Below, in pieces: positions 1 to 8,148 of a DNA stretch of 19,217 bases. The notes under the pieces were generated by a model that was not told the origin of the DNA, ran no database searches, and worked only from the letters and a program-made list of their open reading frames with translations. The DNA comes from M3007 sp040397785 (lineage in GTDB: Bacteria > Bacteroidota > Bacteroidia > Chitinophagales > Saprospiraceae). Position 1 is the first letter of the stretch. Every line of letters begins with the position of its first letter. The stretch is taken from assembly GCA_040397785.1 (NCBI GenBank), contig JBBAVI010000108.1, positions 1-19,217 of the forward strand. Direction: 5' to 3'. Made by a program: the position numbers and the translations under genes.

Positions 1-114
1 GGAAAGCCGCTATGCTCTTAAAACATATGCATTACCAACAATTCGTACCACTAGGGGCTTATCCAAGTAGATTTTGGATTAAAAATGAAACTGAATGCAA
101 ATGTACCGAAATTA

Positions 115-147
115 TTTGCACTTGCCGTTAAGTCTGCAATAAATTTG
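115..147 (+). promoter_or_regulatory. Bacteroidota-type promoter, orphan
   Basis: TTTG at 115-118 is followed after 21 nt by TAAATTTG at 140-147, a full match to the -33 TTTG / -7 TAnnTTTG consensus with accepted spacing. Transcription would begin near 154 and run rightward, antisense toward the 3' end of malQ. No established gene lies downstream, only the short ORF at 162-293. Confidence 0.5.
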
Positions 148-161
148 TGACAAAGACTGCC

Positions 162-293
162 ATGATTAACACATTGACTCTTTGGAGATATCAATTAAAG
201 TCATACAGTTACGTGGTAAATTGCCCAAAAAACATTCGATTTTATATTTTGATCGCTTTCGCGATTTGCCCAATCGGCCGTTTCGATTATTGA
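162..293 (+). CDS. Possible 43-aa small protein, unknown
   Basis: An ATG at 162 opens a 43-codon frame ending in TGA at 291-293. It begins about 8 nt after the start point predicted from the promoter-like site at 115-147, which is the main reason to list it. The product is basic and aromatic in its first half and has a hydrophobic stretch (FYILIAFAICPIG, about residues 27-39) that could be a single membrane helix. No family is recognised and there is no clear ribosome binding site, which is normal in this phylum. It could equally be a chance frame inside a non-coding transcript. Confidence 0.2.
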   Translation: MINTLTLWRYQLKSYSYVVNCPKNIRFYILIAFAICPIGRFDY

Positions 294-319
294 CAAGTCA
301 GGACTTGCCCATACTTGTC
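292..319 (-). terminator. Weak inverted repeat after malQ
   Basis: GACAAGT (292-298) and ACTTGTC (313-319) form a perfect 7-bp stem with a 14-nt loop, starting one base after the malQ stop when read on the minus strand. The next bases on that strand are AATAATCG, so there is no real T-run. An alternative smaller stem, CAAGTC/GACTTG, lies inside it. It may help end malQ transcription, but it is not a canonical terminator. Confidence 0.3.
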
Positions 320-320
320 C

Positions 321-3119
321 CTAAGCCCGACCCGATTCCGAAACCATCGCCCGCAATGCCTGATTAAACATCGTTTCCTCCATCAATTTTTCCAAACTGA
401 GGTGCATGCGGTATTGCCAATAATGCGTCGGATTGGCCGGCACATTGATCCGTTCATCGTTCGGGTTGTCGCGGCGCAGCGTGCCGTCCATGCCCATCAA
501 ATCCTGCAATTGAAAGATCGCCCACATGGCAGGTGATTTCAGGTGTTGCTCCAGGATCAGGCGGTTGAGCCAAGGCTCACAGAAAAATGGCGCATCTCCT
601 TGAAAACCAATTTCTTCCTTGAAAAAACGTTGCGACAAACGCCGGCTTTCTTCCCACCAACCGCGAATGGTGCTCATATCGTGGGTGGAAGGGGTTACGA
701 CGGATAAATACGGCGCATCTTTCGGATGAAAGAAGGTGCTTCCCGATGCTTTGGGCATGCGCTGTATCTCTAAACTCAACATGCCCAATTCCCGCATTAC
801 GTCGGGTACGCAGGCGGGTACGAGGCCCAAATCTTCGCCACAAATGAGCATATTGGTCGAACGCTTGAGGGCGGGCAGCTTTTCCATGGCCTCTTTTTGC
901 CAAAATTCATCCTGCCGACGGAAGAAATAATTGACATAGATCGCGTTGAGTTTTTCGCGCACTTCCGACGGCAAACTGCGGAAAGCGCTGGTTTTATCGA
1001 TACCAAAGCGGAAATGATACGCGTTGACCGTATTATCGTCGGTAAACAAAATGACATTGCTCAATAAATTGAACAAGCCCTTTTTAAGTTGTTCGGTTTC
1101 TAGTTCATTTAGCCCCAAACCTTTCGGCATCTCTTCTGAATCAGGGCCAGTCTCCGTGTTTTTTGCTTTCTTGGTCGTCTTTTTTTCTTTTACTTCCTGC
1201 GGAGGGGCTGCGCTCACTACCGGCTGGGCCTCCAGAAATGCCAAGACTTTTCGCTGGGTATCAAATTCGGCTTTGAAGATGTACTGGCTGGCACCCGACC
1301 AACGTTCGGCATCCGGAATCGGTTCGAGGAAGTTTTCTACCACCAATTGCGCCATTGCACCAAATTGCTCGATCAATACCTGGTCGGTAATGAATGGTTT
1401 GCAAAGCCGATCAAAGTTGAAACCGATGCCCGCATCGTGAAATTCGCGCTCGGTGATCGGAATAGCAGGAACAAAATAACCCATTATGCCTTCCACCGCG
1501 TGCATCGGAATGCTCCAAATGCGGAAAAAGCCAAGAATATGATCGATCCGGAACGCATCAAAATACAAGCGCATTTGGGCAAAACGCTGTTTCCACCAGG
1601 CAAAATCATCCTCTTTCATACGTGCCCAATTGTAGGTCGGGAAGCCCCAGTTCTGCCCTTTTTCGGCAAAATCGTCGGGTGGCGCGCCCGCTTGTTTGTC
1701 CATGTTGTACAATTCTGGCGCTACCCAGGCATCGCAAGAGTAACGGTAAATGCCAATTGGAATATCGCCTTTGAGCGCCAAACCTTTACCGTGGGCATAT
1801 GCTACCGCGGCTTTTAACTGCACATGCAAATGCCACTGCACAAAATAGTGGATGGCCACTTCGTCAAAATGCGGCGTTTTAGGCGATACCAACTGCTCTA
1901 TGGCCTCCTCCGTATAATTTTGATGCGAGGTCCACTGGTTAAAATCGGAGGTGCCGTTTTTTAAGCGCAAATAAGAAAAGGCCGCATAAGGCACCAACCA
2001 GTGCTTGTTTTCCTCATAATAGGCATAATATTCCGGGTCCCGCAGCCATTCGGCTTTCATGAGCGGGTATAATAAGCGGATAATTTCCCATTTCGAATGC
2101 AACACGGCAGCATAATCGACCGCAGGCAAATCATTGAGTTCTTTTTGTTTGGCTGCAAAAGGCTTTAATATGGCCGCATTTTTTTTGCTTGCCATCGCCG
2201 CCAGATTCAAATAAATCGGATGCAAGGCAAAAGCGGATACGGCCGAGTAGGGGTAGGAATCTTTCCAGGTATCCGTCGCCGACGTATCATTAATCGGCAA
2301 CAATTGCAGGATTTTCAGTCCTACCGATTGGCCCCAGTCGGCCAATTTGGGTAAATCGGAAAATTCCCCGACGCCAAAACTTTCGTTGGAGCGCAAACTA
2401 AACACTGGAATTGCCACGCCCGCGCCCCGCCATTTTCCCACCGGCAGCCGCATAAAGCCATCGTGCAAAATAGAACCGCCCGCAGCCGGCAACGTGTACA
2501 AGGTGCGGTTGGAACCTTCCTCGAAACCCACAAACTGGTTGGATTTAGTATTCCAAATGCCATATTTATACCCCAATGGGAAATTTTCCTGCGAAAGATC
2601 AAGGCGAATACTCCACCAGTTATCCTCTTTGCCCAATACAATCGGTGCACTAATATCCCAATTGCGCAACCCAATGCCATGCCCCAACAAACAAACGGCC
2701 TCATTGGGCTGCAAAACGGGTGCTTTTACCTTAAAAATATGGGTATATCCGGCCGGCGATTTGGCCGCTTTATTTTCCGCGTTTTTAAAAAATATCTGCT
2801 GAAAAGGCTGTGAAAAATACACATTTTCTATTGCACTCGCCTCATTCCAAAAATCCCGCACTTCCACAAACTCCATTTTCAAGGCACCCAAATCGAGGAT
2901 GCGGTCGTTGCCCCACTCTGTTTTTTCAGCACCACTGCGGTCGCGAAAATGATACCGATATTGCAAGGTTTTTACCTTTTTCGGATCAATATCCAATTCC
3001 AGGTGCCAGTTTTCGGCATTGAGGTATTGCATGGGCAAGCGCGTCGGATCGTCGTTTAGACTCAAAAAAAGCGATTGGCCGTATTGGGTGGCATAGCGGA
3101 GGTAAAAGTGGATTTTCAT
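321..3119 (-). CDS. malQ: 4-alpha-glucanotransferase (GH77), DPE2-like with two CBM20 domains
   Basis: Transfers alpha-1,4-glucan segments in maltose, maltodextrin or glycogen metabolism, presumably in the cytoplasm because no signal peptide is seen. The 932 residues read as two N-terminal starch-binding CBM20-type domains (about 1-110 and 124-225) followed by a GH77 barrel (about 230-925). The nucleophile is Asp526 in FRIDH, the acid/base is Glu762 in CGEDLG, and the third carboxylate is Asp814 in STHDMST. The gap of about 236 residues from nucleophile to acid/base is far larger than the roughly 50 of classical amylomaltases. It matches the long insertion of plant DPE2 and Bacteroides-type MalQ. 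Part of that insertion (about 640-665) is Lys/Glu-rich and probably flexible. The start is the only sensible ATG; a TACTTTTG box lies 38 bp upstream. The gene follows scpA at 63 bp on the same strand. Confidence 0.95.
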   Translation of the reverse strand: MKIHFYLRYATQYGQSLFLSLNDDPTRLPMQYLNAENWHLELDIDPKKVKTLQYRYHFRDRSGAEKTEWGNDRILDLGALKMEFVEVRDFWNEASAIENVYFSQPFQQIFFKNAENKAAKSPAGYTHIFKVKAPVLQPNEAVCLLGHGIGLRNWDISAPIVLGKEDNWWSIRLDLSQENFPLGYKYGIWNTKSNQFVGFEEGSNRTLYTLPAAGGSILHDGFMRLPVGKWRGAGVAIPVFSLRSNESFGVGEFSDLPKLADWGQSVGLKILQLLPINDTSATDTWKDSYPYSAVSAFALHPIYLNLAAMASKKNAAILKPFAAKQKELNDLPAVDYAAVLHSKWEIIRLLYPLMKAEWLRDPEYYAYYEENKHWLVPYAAFSYLRLKNGTSDFNQWTSHQNYTEEAIEQLVSPKTPHFDEVAIHYFVQWHLHVQLKAAVAYAHGKGLALKGDIPIGIYRYSCDAWVAPELYNMDKQAGAPPDDFAEKGQNWGFPTYNWARMKEDDFAWWKQRFAQMRLYFDAFRIDHILGFFRIWSIPMHAVEGIMGYFVPAIPITEREFHDAGIGFNFDRLCKPFITDQVLIEQFGAMAQLVVENFLEPIPDAERWSGASQYIFKAEFDTQRKVLAFLEAQPVVSAAPPQEVKEKKTTKKAKNTETGPDSEEMPKGLGLNELETEQLKKGLFNLLSNVILFTDDNTVNAYHFRFGIDKTSAFRSLPSEVREKLNAIYVNYFFRRQDEFWQKEAMEKLPALKRSTNMLICGEDLGLVPACVPDVMRELGMLSLEIQRMPKASGSTFFHPKDAPYLSVVTPSTHDMSTIRGWWEESRRLSQRFFKEEIGFQGDAPFFCEPWLNRLILEQHLKSPAMWAIFQLQDLMGMDGTLRRDNPNDERINVPANPTHYWQYRMHLSLEKLMEETMFNQALRAMVSESGRA

Positions 3120-3156
3120 CTTTCTAGCAAATTTCGAATACGAAAAGTGAGGCGTG

Positions 3157-3164
3157 CAAAAGTA
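3157..3164 (-). promoter_or_regulatory. -7 box of malQ
   Basis: Read on the minus strand this is TACTTTTG, an exact match to the Bacteroidota -7 consensus TAnnTTTG. It lies in the 63-bp gap between scpA and malQ and predicts a leader of about 30 nt before the malQ ATG. No TTG/TTTG is found at the -33 distance, which falls inside the end of scpA. malQ may therefore be transcribed on its own as well as by read-through from scpA. Confidence 0.45.
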
Positions 3165-3182
3165 GTAGTTATGTCGATGTAT

Positions 3183-3971
3183 TTATGGGTTAATTGGCGT
3201 ATCCTCTGAATGCGCGGCTTCTTCCTCCAAGGCCGGAACAGACAACCAAAAATTATTATACCCATCCCCCTGGGTGATCGCCAATTCCTGGGCATTGAGC
3301 AGTTCCAGCAGGGCCAAAAACGTCACAATGGCTTGAATCCGGTTGTCCAATGTAAAAAACAAGGTCTCAAAATCTGCTTTCCCCAATTCGGTGATCCGTG
3401 TTTTCAAAAAAGCGCGCTGCTCCTGGATGGTGTAACTGAAATTATATACGGTATGAACGCGCTTGATCTTTTTCTCATCTTCCATGCGTGCCAACAACCG
3501 CTCAAACACCCGCATCAATTTGTACAAGGAAACACTTTCCATTTCGGCATCGGCCAGGGCAAGTTGTGCGAGTTGACTGATCTCGGTGCTTGCGTATCCC
3601 CGTGGATTCATAAACGCACGCATTTCCTCCATCCGCCGCAGTTCTTCGAGCACACTTTTGTACTTTTTATACTCCATCAGGCGCTGCACCAGTTCCTGGC
3701 GCGGGTCAATTTCGTTGCCCTCATCGTCTATTTGTTTACGCGGCAACAACATTTTGGCCTTGATGCGCATGAGCGTCGCCGCTACCACGATAAATTCCGA
3801 AGCCAGGTCGATGCTCATATCGGTCGCCTGGTGCATGTAAGATAAAAAATCGTCGGTAATTTGCGCAATCGGGATGTTGTAAATATCCAGTTCGTCCCGT
3901 TCAATGAAAAACAGGAGCAAATCAAAAGGCCCTTCGAAAGCCGGAAGTTTGATGGTAAAAGTATCTGCCAT
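3183..3971 (-). CDS. scpA: Segregation and condensation protein A
   Basis: ScpA is the kleisin subunit that bridges the SMC ATPase heads, together with ScpB, in the chromosome-organising SMC-ScpAB complex. From the ATG at 3971 the protein has 262 residues. The N-terminal SMC-binding segment carries the hallmark FEGPFDLLLFFI (11-22) and DIYNIPIAQIT. A charged linker follows (about 75-165), and a C-terminal winged-helix region contains IQAIVTFLALLELL. The frame stays open upstream to an ATG at 4040, but that adds a hydrophobic stretch foreign to the family and runs across the likely promoter at 4008-4040, so 3971 is preferred. Neither scpB nor smc is in the window. Divergent from the methyltransferase gene at 4109. 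Confidence 0.93.
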   Translation of the reverse strand: MADTFTIKLPAFEGPFDLLLFFIERDELDIYNIPIAQITDDFLSYMHQATDMSIDLASEFIVVAATLMRIKAKMLLPRKQIDDEGNEIDPRQELVQRLMEYKKYKSVLEELRRMEEMRAFMNPRGYASTEISQLAQLALADAEMESVSLYKLMRVFERLLARMEDEKKIKRVHTVYNFSYTIQEQRAFLKTRITELGKADFETLFFTLDNRIQAIVTFLALLELLNAQELAITQGDGYNNFWLSVPALEEEAAHSEDTPINP

Positions 3972-4007
3972 GCGATTTGCAAGCGCTAAAATGGTCGAAA
4001 AAGCCAG

Positions 4008-4040
4008 CAAAAGTAGGAAATACCCCGCAGGAACGCACAA
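4008..4040 (-). promoter_or_regulatory. Promoter of scpA
   Basis: On the minus strand TTG (4038-4040) is followed after 22 nt by TACTTTTG (4008-4015), matching the -33/-7 consensus. Transcription would start near 4001, giving a leader of about 30 nt before the ATG at 3971. This is also an argument against the upstream ATG at 4040. Confidence 0.5.
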
Positions 4041-4060
4041 TTTTAATGCAAATGTTCAAC

Positions 4061-4093
4061 TTTGCAGCGGCAATGTTTATTTGCCTTGATTTG
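4061..4093 (+). promoter_or_regulatory. Possible promoter of the methyltransferase gene
   Basis: TTTG at 4061-4064 is followed after 21 nt by TTGATTTG (4086-4093), one fixed position away from TAnnTTTG. The predicted start point near 4100 leaves a leader of only about 9 nt before the ATG at 4109. The site is weak and is chosen because it is the best candidate in the 137-bp divergent gap. Confidence 0.3.
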
Positions 4094-4108
4094 ACCTGAC
4101 TACTATCT

Positions 4109-4828
4109 ATGACTTTATACCTGATTCCTGTACCGATTGCCGAAAATGCGCTGCACACTATTCCGCCGTATGCCGTTGAAATTGCGCGCGGATTGGATTG
4201 TTTTATTGTAGAACGCGCCAAAACAGCCCGCCATTTCATCAAAAGCCTTGGACTGGTGAAGCCTTTGCAGGAAATGACGTTTGTCGAAATTGATGAAAAA
4301 GACAACAGCGAGGCTGAAGAAACTTTCCGGGAGGCGGTAAAAGCGGGCCGCAATGTGGGTTTATTGTCCGAAGCGGGCTGCCCGGGTGTGGCCGATCCGG
4401 GTGCGGGCATTGTGTCGATGGCGCAATTGGCCGGGGTGAAAGTGGTGCCGTTGGTAGGCCCCTCGTCTTTGTTGCTGGCCTTGATGGCTTCCGGCATGAA
4501 CGGCCAACGTTTTGCATTTAACGGGTATTTATCGCCCAAAAGGCCTGAATTGGCCCGCGATTTGCGCCGTTTGGAGTCGCTCTCCCAACAACACGACCAA
4601 ACCCAAATGTTTATCGAAACGCCCTACCGCAGCCAAATGGTGCTGGAAGTGGCGCTGGAACAATTGCAGGCTGATACCGTATTTGGTGTTGCGCAAGACA
4701 TTACCGGTGCCGAGGAGTGGATTCGTTCGATCCCCATTCGGGAATGGAAAAAAGCCACGCCTCGGCAACTCGAAAAAGCGCCCGCTGTATTTTTGGTGTA
4801 CCGCCGAAGCAGCGGCAAACTTATATAG
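4109..4828 (+). CDS. SAM-dependent methyltransferase, tetrapyrrole methylase family (RsmI-like)
   Basis: A 239-residue member of the tetrapyrrole methylase fold family (PF00590), nearest by eye to RsmI, which 2'-O-methylates C1402 of 16S rRNA. Visible RsmI-like landmarks are LYLIPVPI at 3-10, the SAM-binding-type loop LLSEAGCPGVADPG at 85-98, VVPLVGPSSLLLALMASG at 112-129, FNGYLSPK at 137-144 and FIETPYRS at 168-175. It is shorter than classical RsmI (about 280). Several signature positions are changed, for example EAGCPG where RsmI has DAGTP, as in the second RsmI-like paralogue common in Bacteroidota. The substrate therefore cannot be assigned from sequence. The TAG stop overlaps the first base of the foldback repeat at 4828, and the gene converges on the VCBS-repeat gene. 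Confidence 0.88.
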   Translation: MTLYLIPVPIAENALHTIPPYAVEIARGLDCFIVERAKTARHFIKSLGLVKPLQEMTFVEIDEKDNSEAEETFREAVKAGRNVGLLSEAGCPGVADPGAGIVSMAQLAGVKVVPLVGPSSLLLALMASGMNGQRFAFNGYLSPKRPELARDLRRLESLSQQHDQTQMFIETPYRSQMVLEVALEQLQADTVFGVAQDITGAEEWIRSIPIREWKKATPRQLEKAPAVFLVYRRSSGKLI

Positions 4829-4990
4829 AGCCTATAAAAATTTATATTTTTCGCTAATGTGATAGTCTTTTTTTGCCATACGTCGTTCCTTTTTTTCGCC
4901 GTAATTAGTCCCATTACTGCTGCAAAAAGCGCCTAGTCTGGCTAAAAAACCCTCGTCACATTAATCGAAAATATAATTTTTTATAGGCTC
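4828..4990. repeat. 163-bp foldback (MITE-like) element between convergent genes
   Basis: The two ends are inverted copies: GAGCCTATAAAAA on the left, and the same 13 bases on the opposite strand at the right. The match continues imperfectly for about 38 bp (through AATGTGA), then more loosely toward a centre where GTAAT and ATTAC face each other across 7 nt. The whole segment can fold as one long hairpin. Its left end supplies the G of the TAG stop of the methyltransferase gene. Its right end supplies the last codons and TAA stop of the VCBS-repeat gene. The 39-bp palindrome at 9741-9779 has nearly the same ends. It may act as a bidirectional terminator, but its structure is that of a non-coding mobile element. 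Confidence 0.7.
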
Positions 4991-7290
4991 TTAACCACTA
5001 ATTTTACCGTCCCCTGGCGCGCTCCGGAAACCAACTCCATAAAGTAAACGCCTGGCTCCCAAGTACTTACATTTACACTAAATGTGCTGGATTGCGTTGT
5101 GCCCTGTTCCATTACCTGACCCAGCAAATTATAGACCCGCCATTGGGTGCGTTGATCAACCAGGGCCTGGATATCCACTTTTACCCAGCCATTGGCCGGA
5201 TTGGGTGCGATGCTGATTTTCAAGGGCGCCGACTGTTGTGTTTTCGTAGCCACGGTGCAATCGACCAGGGTTGTCTTAAACAGCGATAATCCACCGCGTT
5301 GATTGCCCACCACCATTTCCAGAATACCATCTTCATCCAGGTCGGCCAGCGCAGGATGGGTACGGCTCCCTTCATCGACGTTGCCCCAGCTGGTGTTTAT
5401 TTTAGGAAAAGAATCCGACGTTGCGGACAAGCCGCTATATATTTCAATGGGACCTAATTGGCTGCCGGTAATCATGACCGTACCATCGGGCGTGGGTAAA
5501 AATACCGGCGTGCTGTATCCGACAGAGAAGCCGGGCACATCCGTATCCACCTTGCCGAGGTTTTGCAGGTTGGGTAAATTAGCAAATTTGGGCGCAGTCT
5601 GCGTGCCTGTATTTTTAAAATAATTCAAATTTCCCTGGCGCTCGCCCATGATGATATCCGGTTTTCCATCCTGGTCAATGTCATAAATGGCCGGTGTAGA
5701 AGCCACGCCCACATCCATCGAAATCCAGATTGGGTCGGTATCCTGCTCCAAAATCATGGGATTGCCTGCGCCGCCTTCATTGCGAAAAAAATACAAGCCG
5801 CCACCGTTGTTGCCAACCAGCAAATCGAGGTCGCCATCATTGTCTAAATCACCAAACGTCGGACTAAAATCAAAGTCATTGGGTGCGTATTGCGCCAAGT
5901 TGAGCCAATTGCTGTTTACCAAATCAAACGCCGGCTCGGTGGACGTGCCTACATTTGAAAAATAATACAAACTGGCATTGTTTGGCGTACCGGGGTTGTT
6001 TATGGTGGCCGGGGTAAAAAAGCCCACATTACCCACAATCAAATCCATCAATCCATCGGCATTTATATCGGCAAATGCAGGATGGGTGGAAGTGCCGAGG
6101 TCAATCATGTCCTCTACCAAAAAACGCTTGGTTTGTAAATTAAACTGGTGCTTATTGGCCGTAGGAGCCGCATTCTCATACAGCCATACATTGCGGCGGT
6201 CTTCGCCGATGGTTTTGCTGTTCGACGAAACCAGCATGTCTTTTTTGCCATCATTATTTGCATCCAGGTAAAAAGCGGCCGGGAAATTGTACAAAATAAC
6301 CTGCACATCATTCGACGGGAATACGGAATCCAAGGCCGTCATCCAGGCTTGTTGTGGTGTGCCCCCATTGGTAAATTTTCCCAGGCATTCGAACGAAACA
6401 TTGCCAAAAACAAGGTCTTTATCCCCGTCGCCGTCTTCATCGTAGGGCATCAGGGTAGCACCTGGATGGCGGGTTTCGCGGTCGTCCACAACCTCGCCCG
6501 GCGCAAATCCGGAAGCGCAAACATTGGGATCTGCGCTGAGTTTGGCCTTACAAGGCTCAAAACCATTTTCATAAAAACGGCCCCAGCACTGATCCAAAGC
6601 CCTGAATTTCAAACTATCGAGGCCGTATCCCAACTCGACCGATGTATTTTTAAAAAACCACAAATTCGTGCTGTTGCCCGATGGAAAGGCCAGTATATCA
6701 AGGTCACCATCGCCGTCTACATCATCAATACCCGGCACATCGGTTTTATTAACCGGCAAATTATTCCAAAACCCGGGCTGATCTTCATCCGGATACCATA
6801 TATACAGTGGATTGCAAGTCGGACAAGCGGGATAACTGAAGATAAAAGGCTTAAAATGCAGCATATTATCTTCAAAATACCCACGGTACACCTGCATTTC
6901 CTGGGTGCCCGCTGCATAGGATGCCGTAAAAATATCCGCCGCACCATCCTTGTTGTAATCCCGCAGGAGGGCATAATCGGACATCACCGGGAAATTACAG
7001 GCAAATTCCGGCGCATAATTATATTCGGCCTGTCCTGGCAAATTAGCATTCAAATAAGTAAGCACCACATCGCCACCGCGGTCAAAAATCACTAAATCCA
7101 GCACCCCATCGTTGTTCAAATCGACCGGAGAAAATTGTGGATTGTTCAAACCGCCCGCAAAAGGCTCCTTCAGTGAAACGCCGCTTAGGGTCACCGGAAC
7201 ACGGATGCGTTTAAACATATTCACCTGCGCCTGCGCCTGAGACGCTGCAAGGACGAGCACTAAAAAAACGATTCTGAAACGATCCATCAT
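4981..7290 (-). CDS. Secreted FG-GAP/VCBS repeat protein with T9SS sorting domain
   Basis: A 769-residue surface or secreted protein. The N-terminus is a signal peptide (hydrophobic 6-16, likely cleavage after AQA near residue 22). The body carries nine Asp-rich calcium-loop repeats of the form DxDxDGxxD followed by hydrophobic strand and GN, at about 57, 111, 190, 284, 343, 408, 481, 537 and 650. This is typical of FG-GAP/VCBS beta-propeller proteins; the spacings are uneven. Residues about 693-769 (SIAPNPANG, then YNLLGQV, then PGVYFMEL and KLVVK) form a type A sorting domain recognised by the type IX secretion system. The repeats usually imply adhesion or glycan binding, but no ligand can be named. 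The last two residues and stop are encoded by the end of the foldback repeat. A -7 box lies 35 bp upstream of the start. Confidence 0.9.
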   Translation of the reverse strand: MMDRFRIVFLVLVLAASQAQAQVNMFKRIRVPVTLSGVSLKEPFAGGLNNPQFSPVDLNNDGVLDLVIFDRGGDVVLTYLNANLPGQAEYNYAPEFACNFPVMSDYALLRDYNKDGAADIFTASYAAGTQEMQVYRGYFEDNMLHFKPFIFSYPACPTCNPLYIWYPDEDQPGFWNNLPVNKTDVPGIDDVDGDGDLDILAFPSGNSTNLWFFKNTSVELGYGLDSLKFRALDQCWGRFYENGFEPCKAKLSADPNVCASGFAPGEVVDDRETRHPGATLMPYDEDGDGDKDLVFGNVSFECLGKFTNGGTPQQAWMTALDSVFPSNDVQVILYNFPAAFYLDANNDGKKDMLVSSNSKTIGEDRRNVWLYENAAPTANKHQFNLQTKRFLVEDMIDLGTSTHPAFADINADGLMDLIVGNVGFFTPATINNPGTPNNASLYYFSNVGTSTEPAFDLVNSNWLNLAQYAPNDFDFSPTFGDLDNDGDLDLLVGNNGGGLYFFRNEGGAGNPMILEQDTDPIWISMDVGVASTPAIYDIDQDGKPDIIMGERQGNLNYFKNTGTQTAPKFANLPNLQNLGKVDTDVPGFSVGYSTPVFLPTPDGTVMITGSQLGPIEIYSGLSATSDSFPKINTSWGNVDEGSRTHPALADLDEDGILEMVVGNQRGGLSLFKTTLVDCTVATKTQQSAPLKISIAPNPANGWVKVDIQALVDQRTQWRVYNLLGQVMEQGTTQSSTFSVNVSTWEPGVYFMELVSGARQGTVKLVVKSL

Positions 7291-7325
7291 CTTAAAAAGT
7301 AATTAAAAAACACGATTTTACCACA

Positions 7326-7333
7326 CAAAACTA
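7326..7333 (-). promoter_or_regulatory. -7 box of the VCBS-repeat gene
   Basis: On the minus strand this reads TAGTTTTG, an exact TAnnTTTG match. It predicts a leader of about 29 nt to the ATG at 7290, close to the leaders predicted for malQ and scpA. A clear -33 TTTG is missing; only a T-rich stretch lies at roughly the right distance. Confidence 0.4.
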
Positions 7334-7394
7334 CATTGAATACTGCGCACTGGAGAAAAACTCTTGACTTGCGTCTTAAATTTGCGAAAAAAAC

Positions 7395-7982
7395 ATGGTG
7401 TACGAATTTAATGGCTTTCGGCCAGTTATCCACGAATCGTCGTTTATTCATCCGCAGGCGGCGGTCACCGGCCATGTCATCATCGGCCAAAATGTATATG
7501 TGGGTCCGGGAGCAGCCATTCGGGGCGATTGGGGCAAAATCATCATCGAAGACGGCTGCAATGTGCAGGAAAACTGCACCATTCACATGTTTCCGGGGGT
7601 AACGGTTTGGCTACAGGCAGGGGCGCACATCGGACACGGGGCCATTATCCATGGGGCGACCATCGGGGCCAATTGCCTGGTTGGCATGAATGCCGTTTTG
7701 ATGGACGATGTGGTATTGGGCGAAGGTTGCATTGTAGGCGCCTTGTGTTTTTTAAAAGCAGGAGAAATTATTCCGGCGCGCAGCCTCGTGGTGGGCAATC
7801 CCGGAAAAATTATCAAGGAAGTAAGCGATGAAATGTTGGCCTGGAAAACCGAAGGCACCCGACTGTACCAACAATTGCCCGAACAATGTTATGATACGCT
7901 GCGCCCTTGCGAACCCTTGCGCGTGGTGCCTAAAAATCAGCCGGAAATGCCCGTCGATTACGCTGTTTGGAAAAAGAAATAG
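7395..7982 (+). CDS. PaaY-like gamma-carbonic-anhydrase-family protein (hexapeptide repeat)
   Basis: A 195-residue left-handed beta-helix protein. It resembles PaaY of phenylacetate degradation over its whole length, including the C-terminal helix with LAWKTEGTRLYQ (148-159). Family landmarks are YVGPGAAIRGDWG (35-47), the likely metal-binding histidines His64, His81 and His86 (HGAIIH), and VGMNAVLMDDVVLGEG (96-111). PaaY acts as a thioesterase on CoA dead-end products, while relatives are annotated as carbonic anhydrases or acyltransferases. No other paa genes are present, so a housekeeping gamma-CA-like or thioesterase role is equally possible. The ATG follows a TAAATTTG sequence (7377-7384) too closely for a normal leader, so the promoter is unclear. 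Divergent from the VCBS-repeat gene across 104 bp. Confidence 0.88.
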   Translation: MVYEFNGFRPVIHESSFIHPQAAVTGHVIIGQNVYVGPGAAIRGDWGKIIIEDGCNVQENCTIHMFPGVTVWLQAGAHIGHGAIIHGATIGANCLVGMNAVLMDDVVLGEGCIVGALCFLKAGEIIPARSLVVGNPGKIIKEVSDEMLAWKTEGTRLYQQLPEQCYDTLRPCEPLRVVPKNQPEMPVDYAVWKKK

Positions 7983-8012
7983 CGGCTTCGCGTCAGTTTG
8001 CATTTCCATACA

Positions 8013-8042
8013 TTGACATGTAGCCTGTATGGTATATATTTG
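8013..8042 (+). promoter_or_regulatory. Promoter of the seven-repeat T9SS protein gene
   Basis: TTG at 8013-8015 and TATATTTG at 8035-8042 are separated by 19 nt, a good match to the Bacteroidota -33/-7 consensus. The start point would be near 8049, giving a leader of about 100 nt before the ATG at 8149. I see no riboswitch or strong hairpin in that leader. Confidence 0.55.
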
Positions 8043-8148
8043 TCTATCCTTTTTTTATAATCTGATTTTTGTATCTTACACTTACACACCATCCGCTGCA
8101 CGCGCTGTAGCAGGGTTTTTCGTATTTATCACCATTTAAAATATAATC

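Larger units (their letters stand above)
1..320. other. Left-end region without a large gene
   Basis: This 320-bp stretch lies downstream of malQ, which ends at 321 on the minus strand. It is AT-rich up to about 290. It holds a promoter-like site (115-147), a possible 43-codon ORF (162-293) and a weak inverted repeat next to the malQ stop (292-319), each listed separately. I recognise nothing in positions 1-114. A 61-codon frame starting with TTG at 182 runs antisense into the malQ end and is not credible as a gene. Confidence 0.6.

Noticed and set aside
3210..3845. 211-codon plus-strand frame antisense to scpA
   Set aside because: scpA has clear kleisin motifs on the other strand, and the antisense frame has no recognisable domain.
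6148..7095. 315-codon open frame on the plus strand antisense to the VCBS-repeat gene
   Set aside because: The minus-strand frame has a signal peptide, nine calcium-loop repeats and a sorting domain; the plus frame shows no family and is a shadow of its codon bias.
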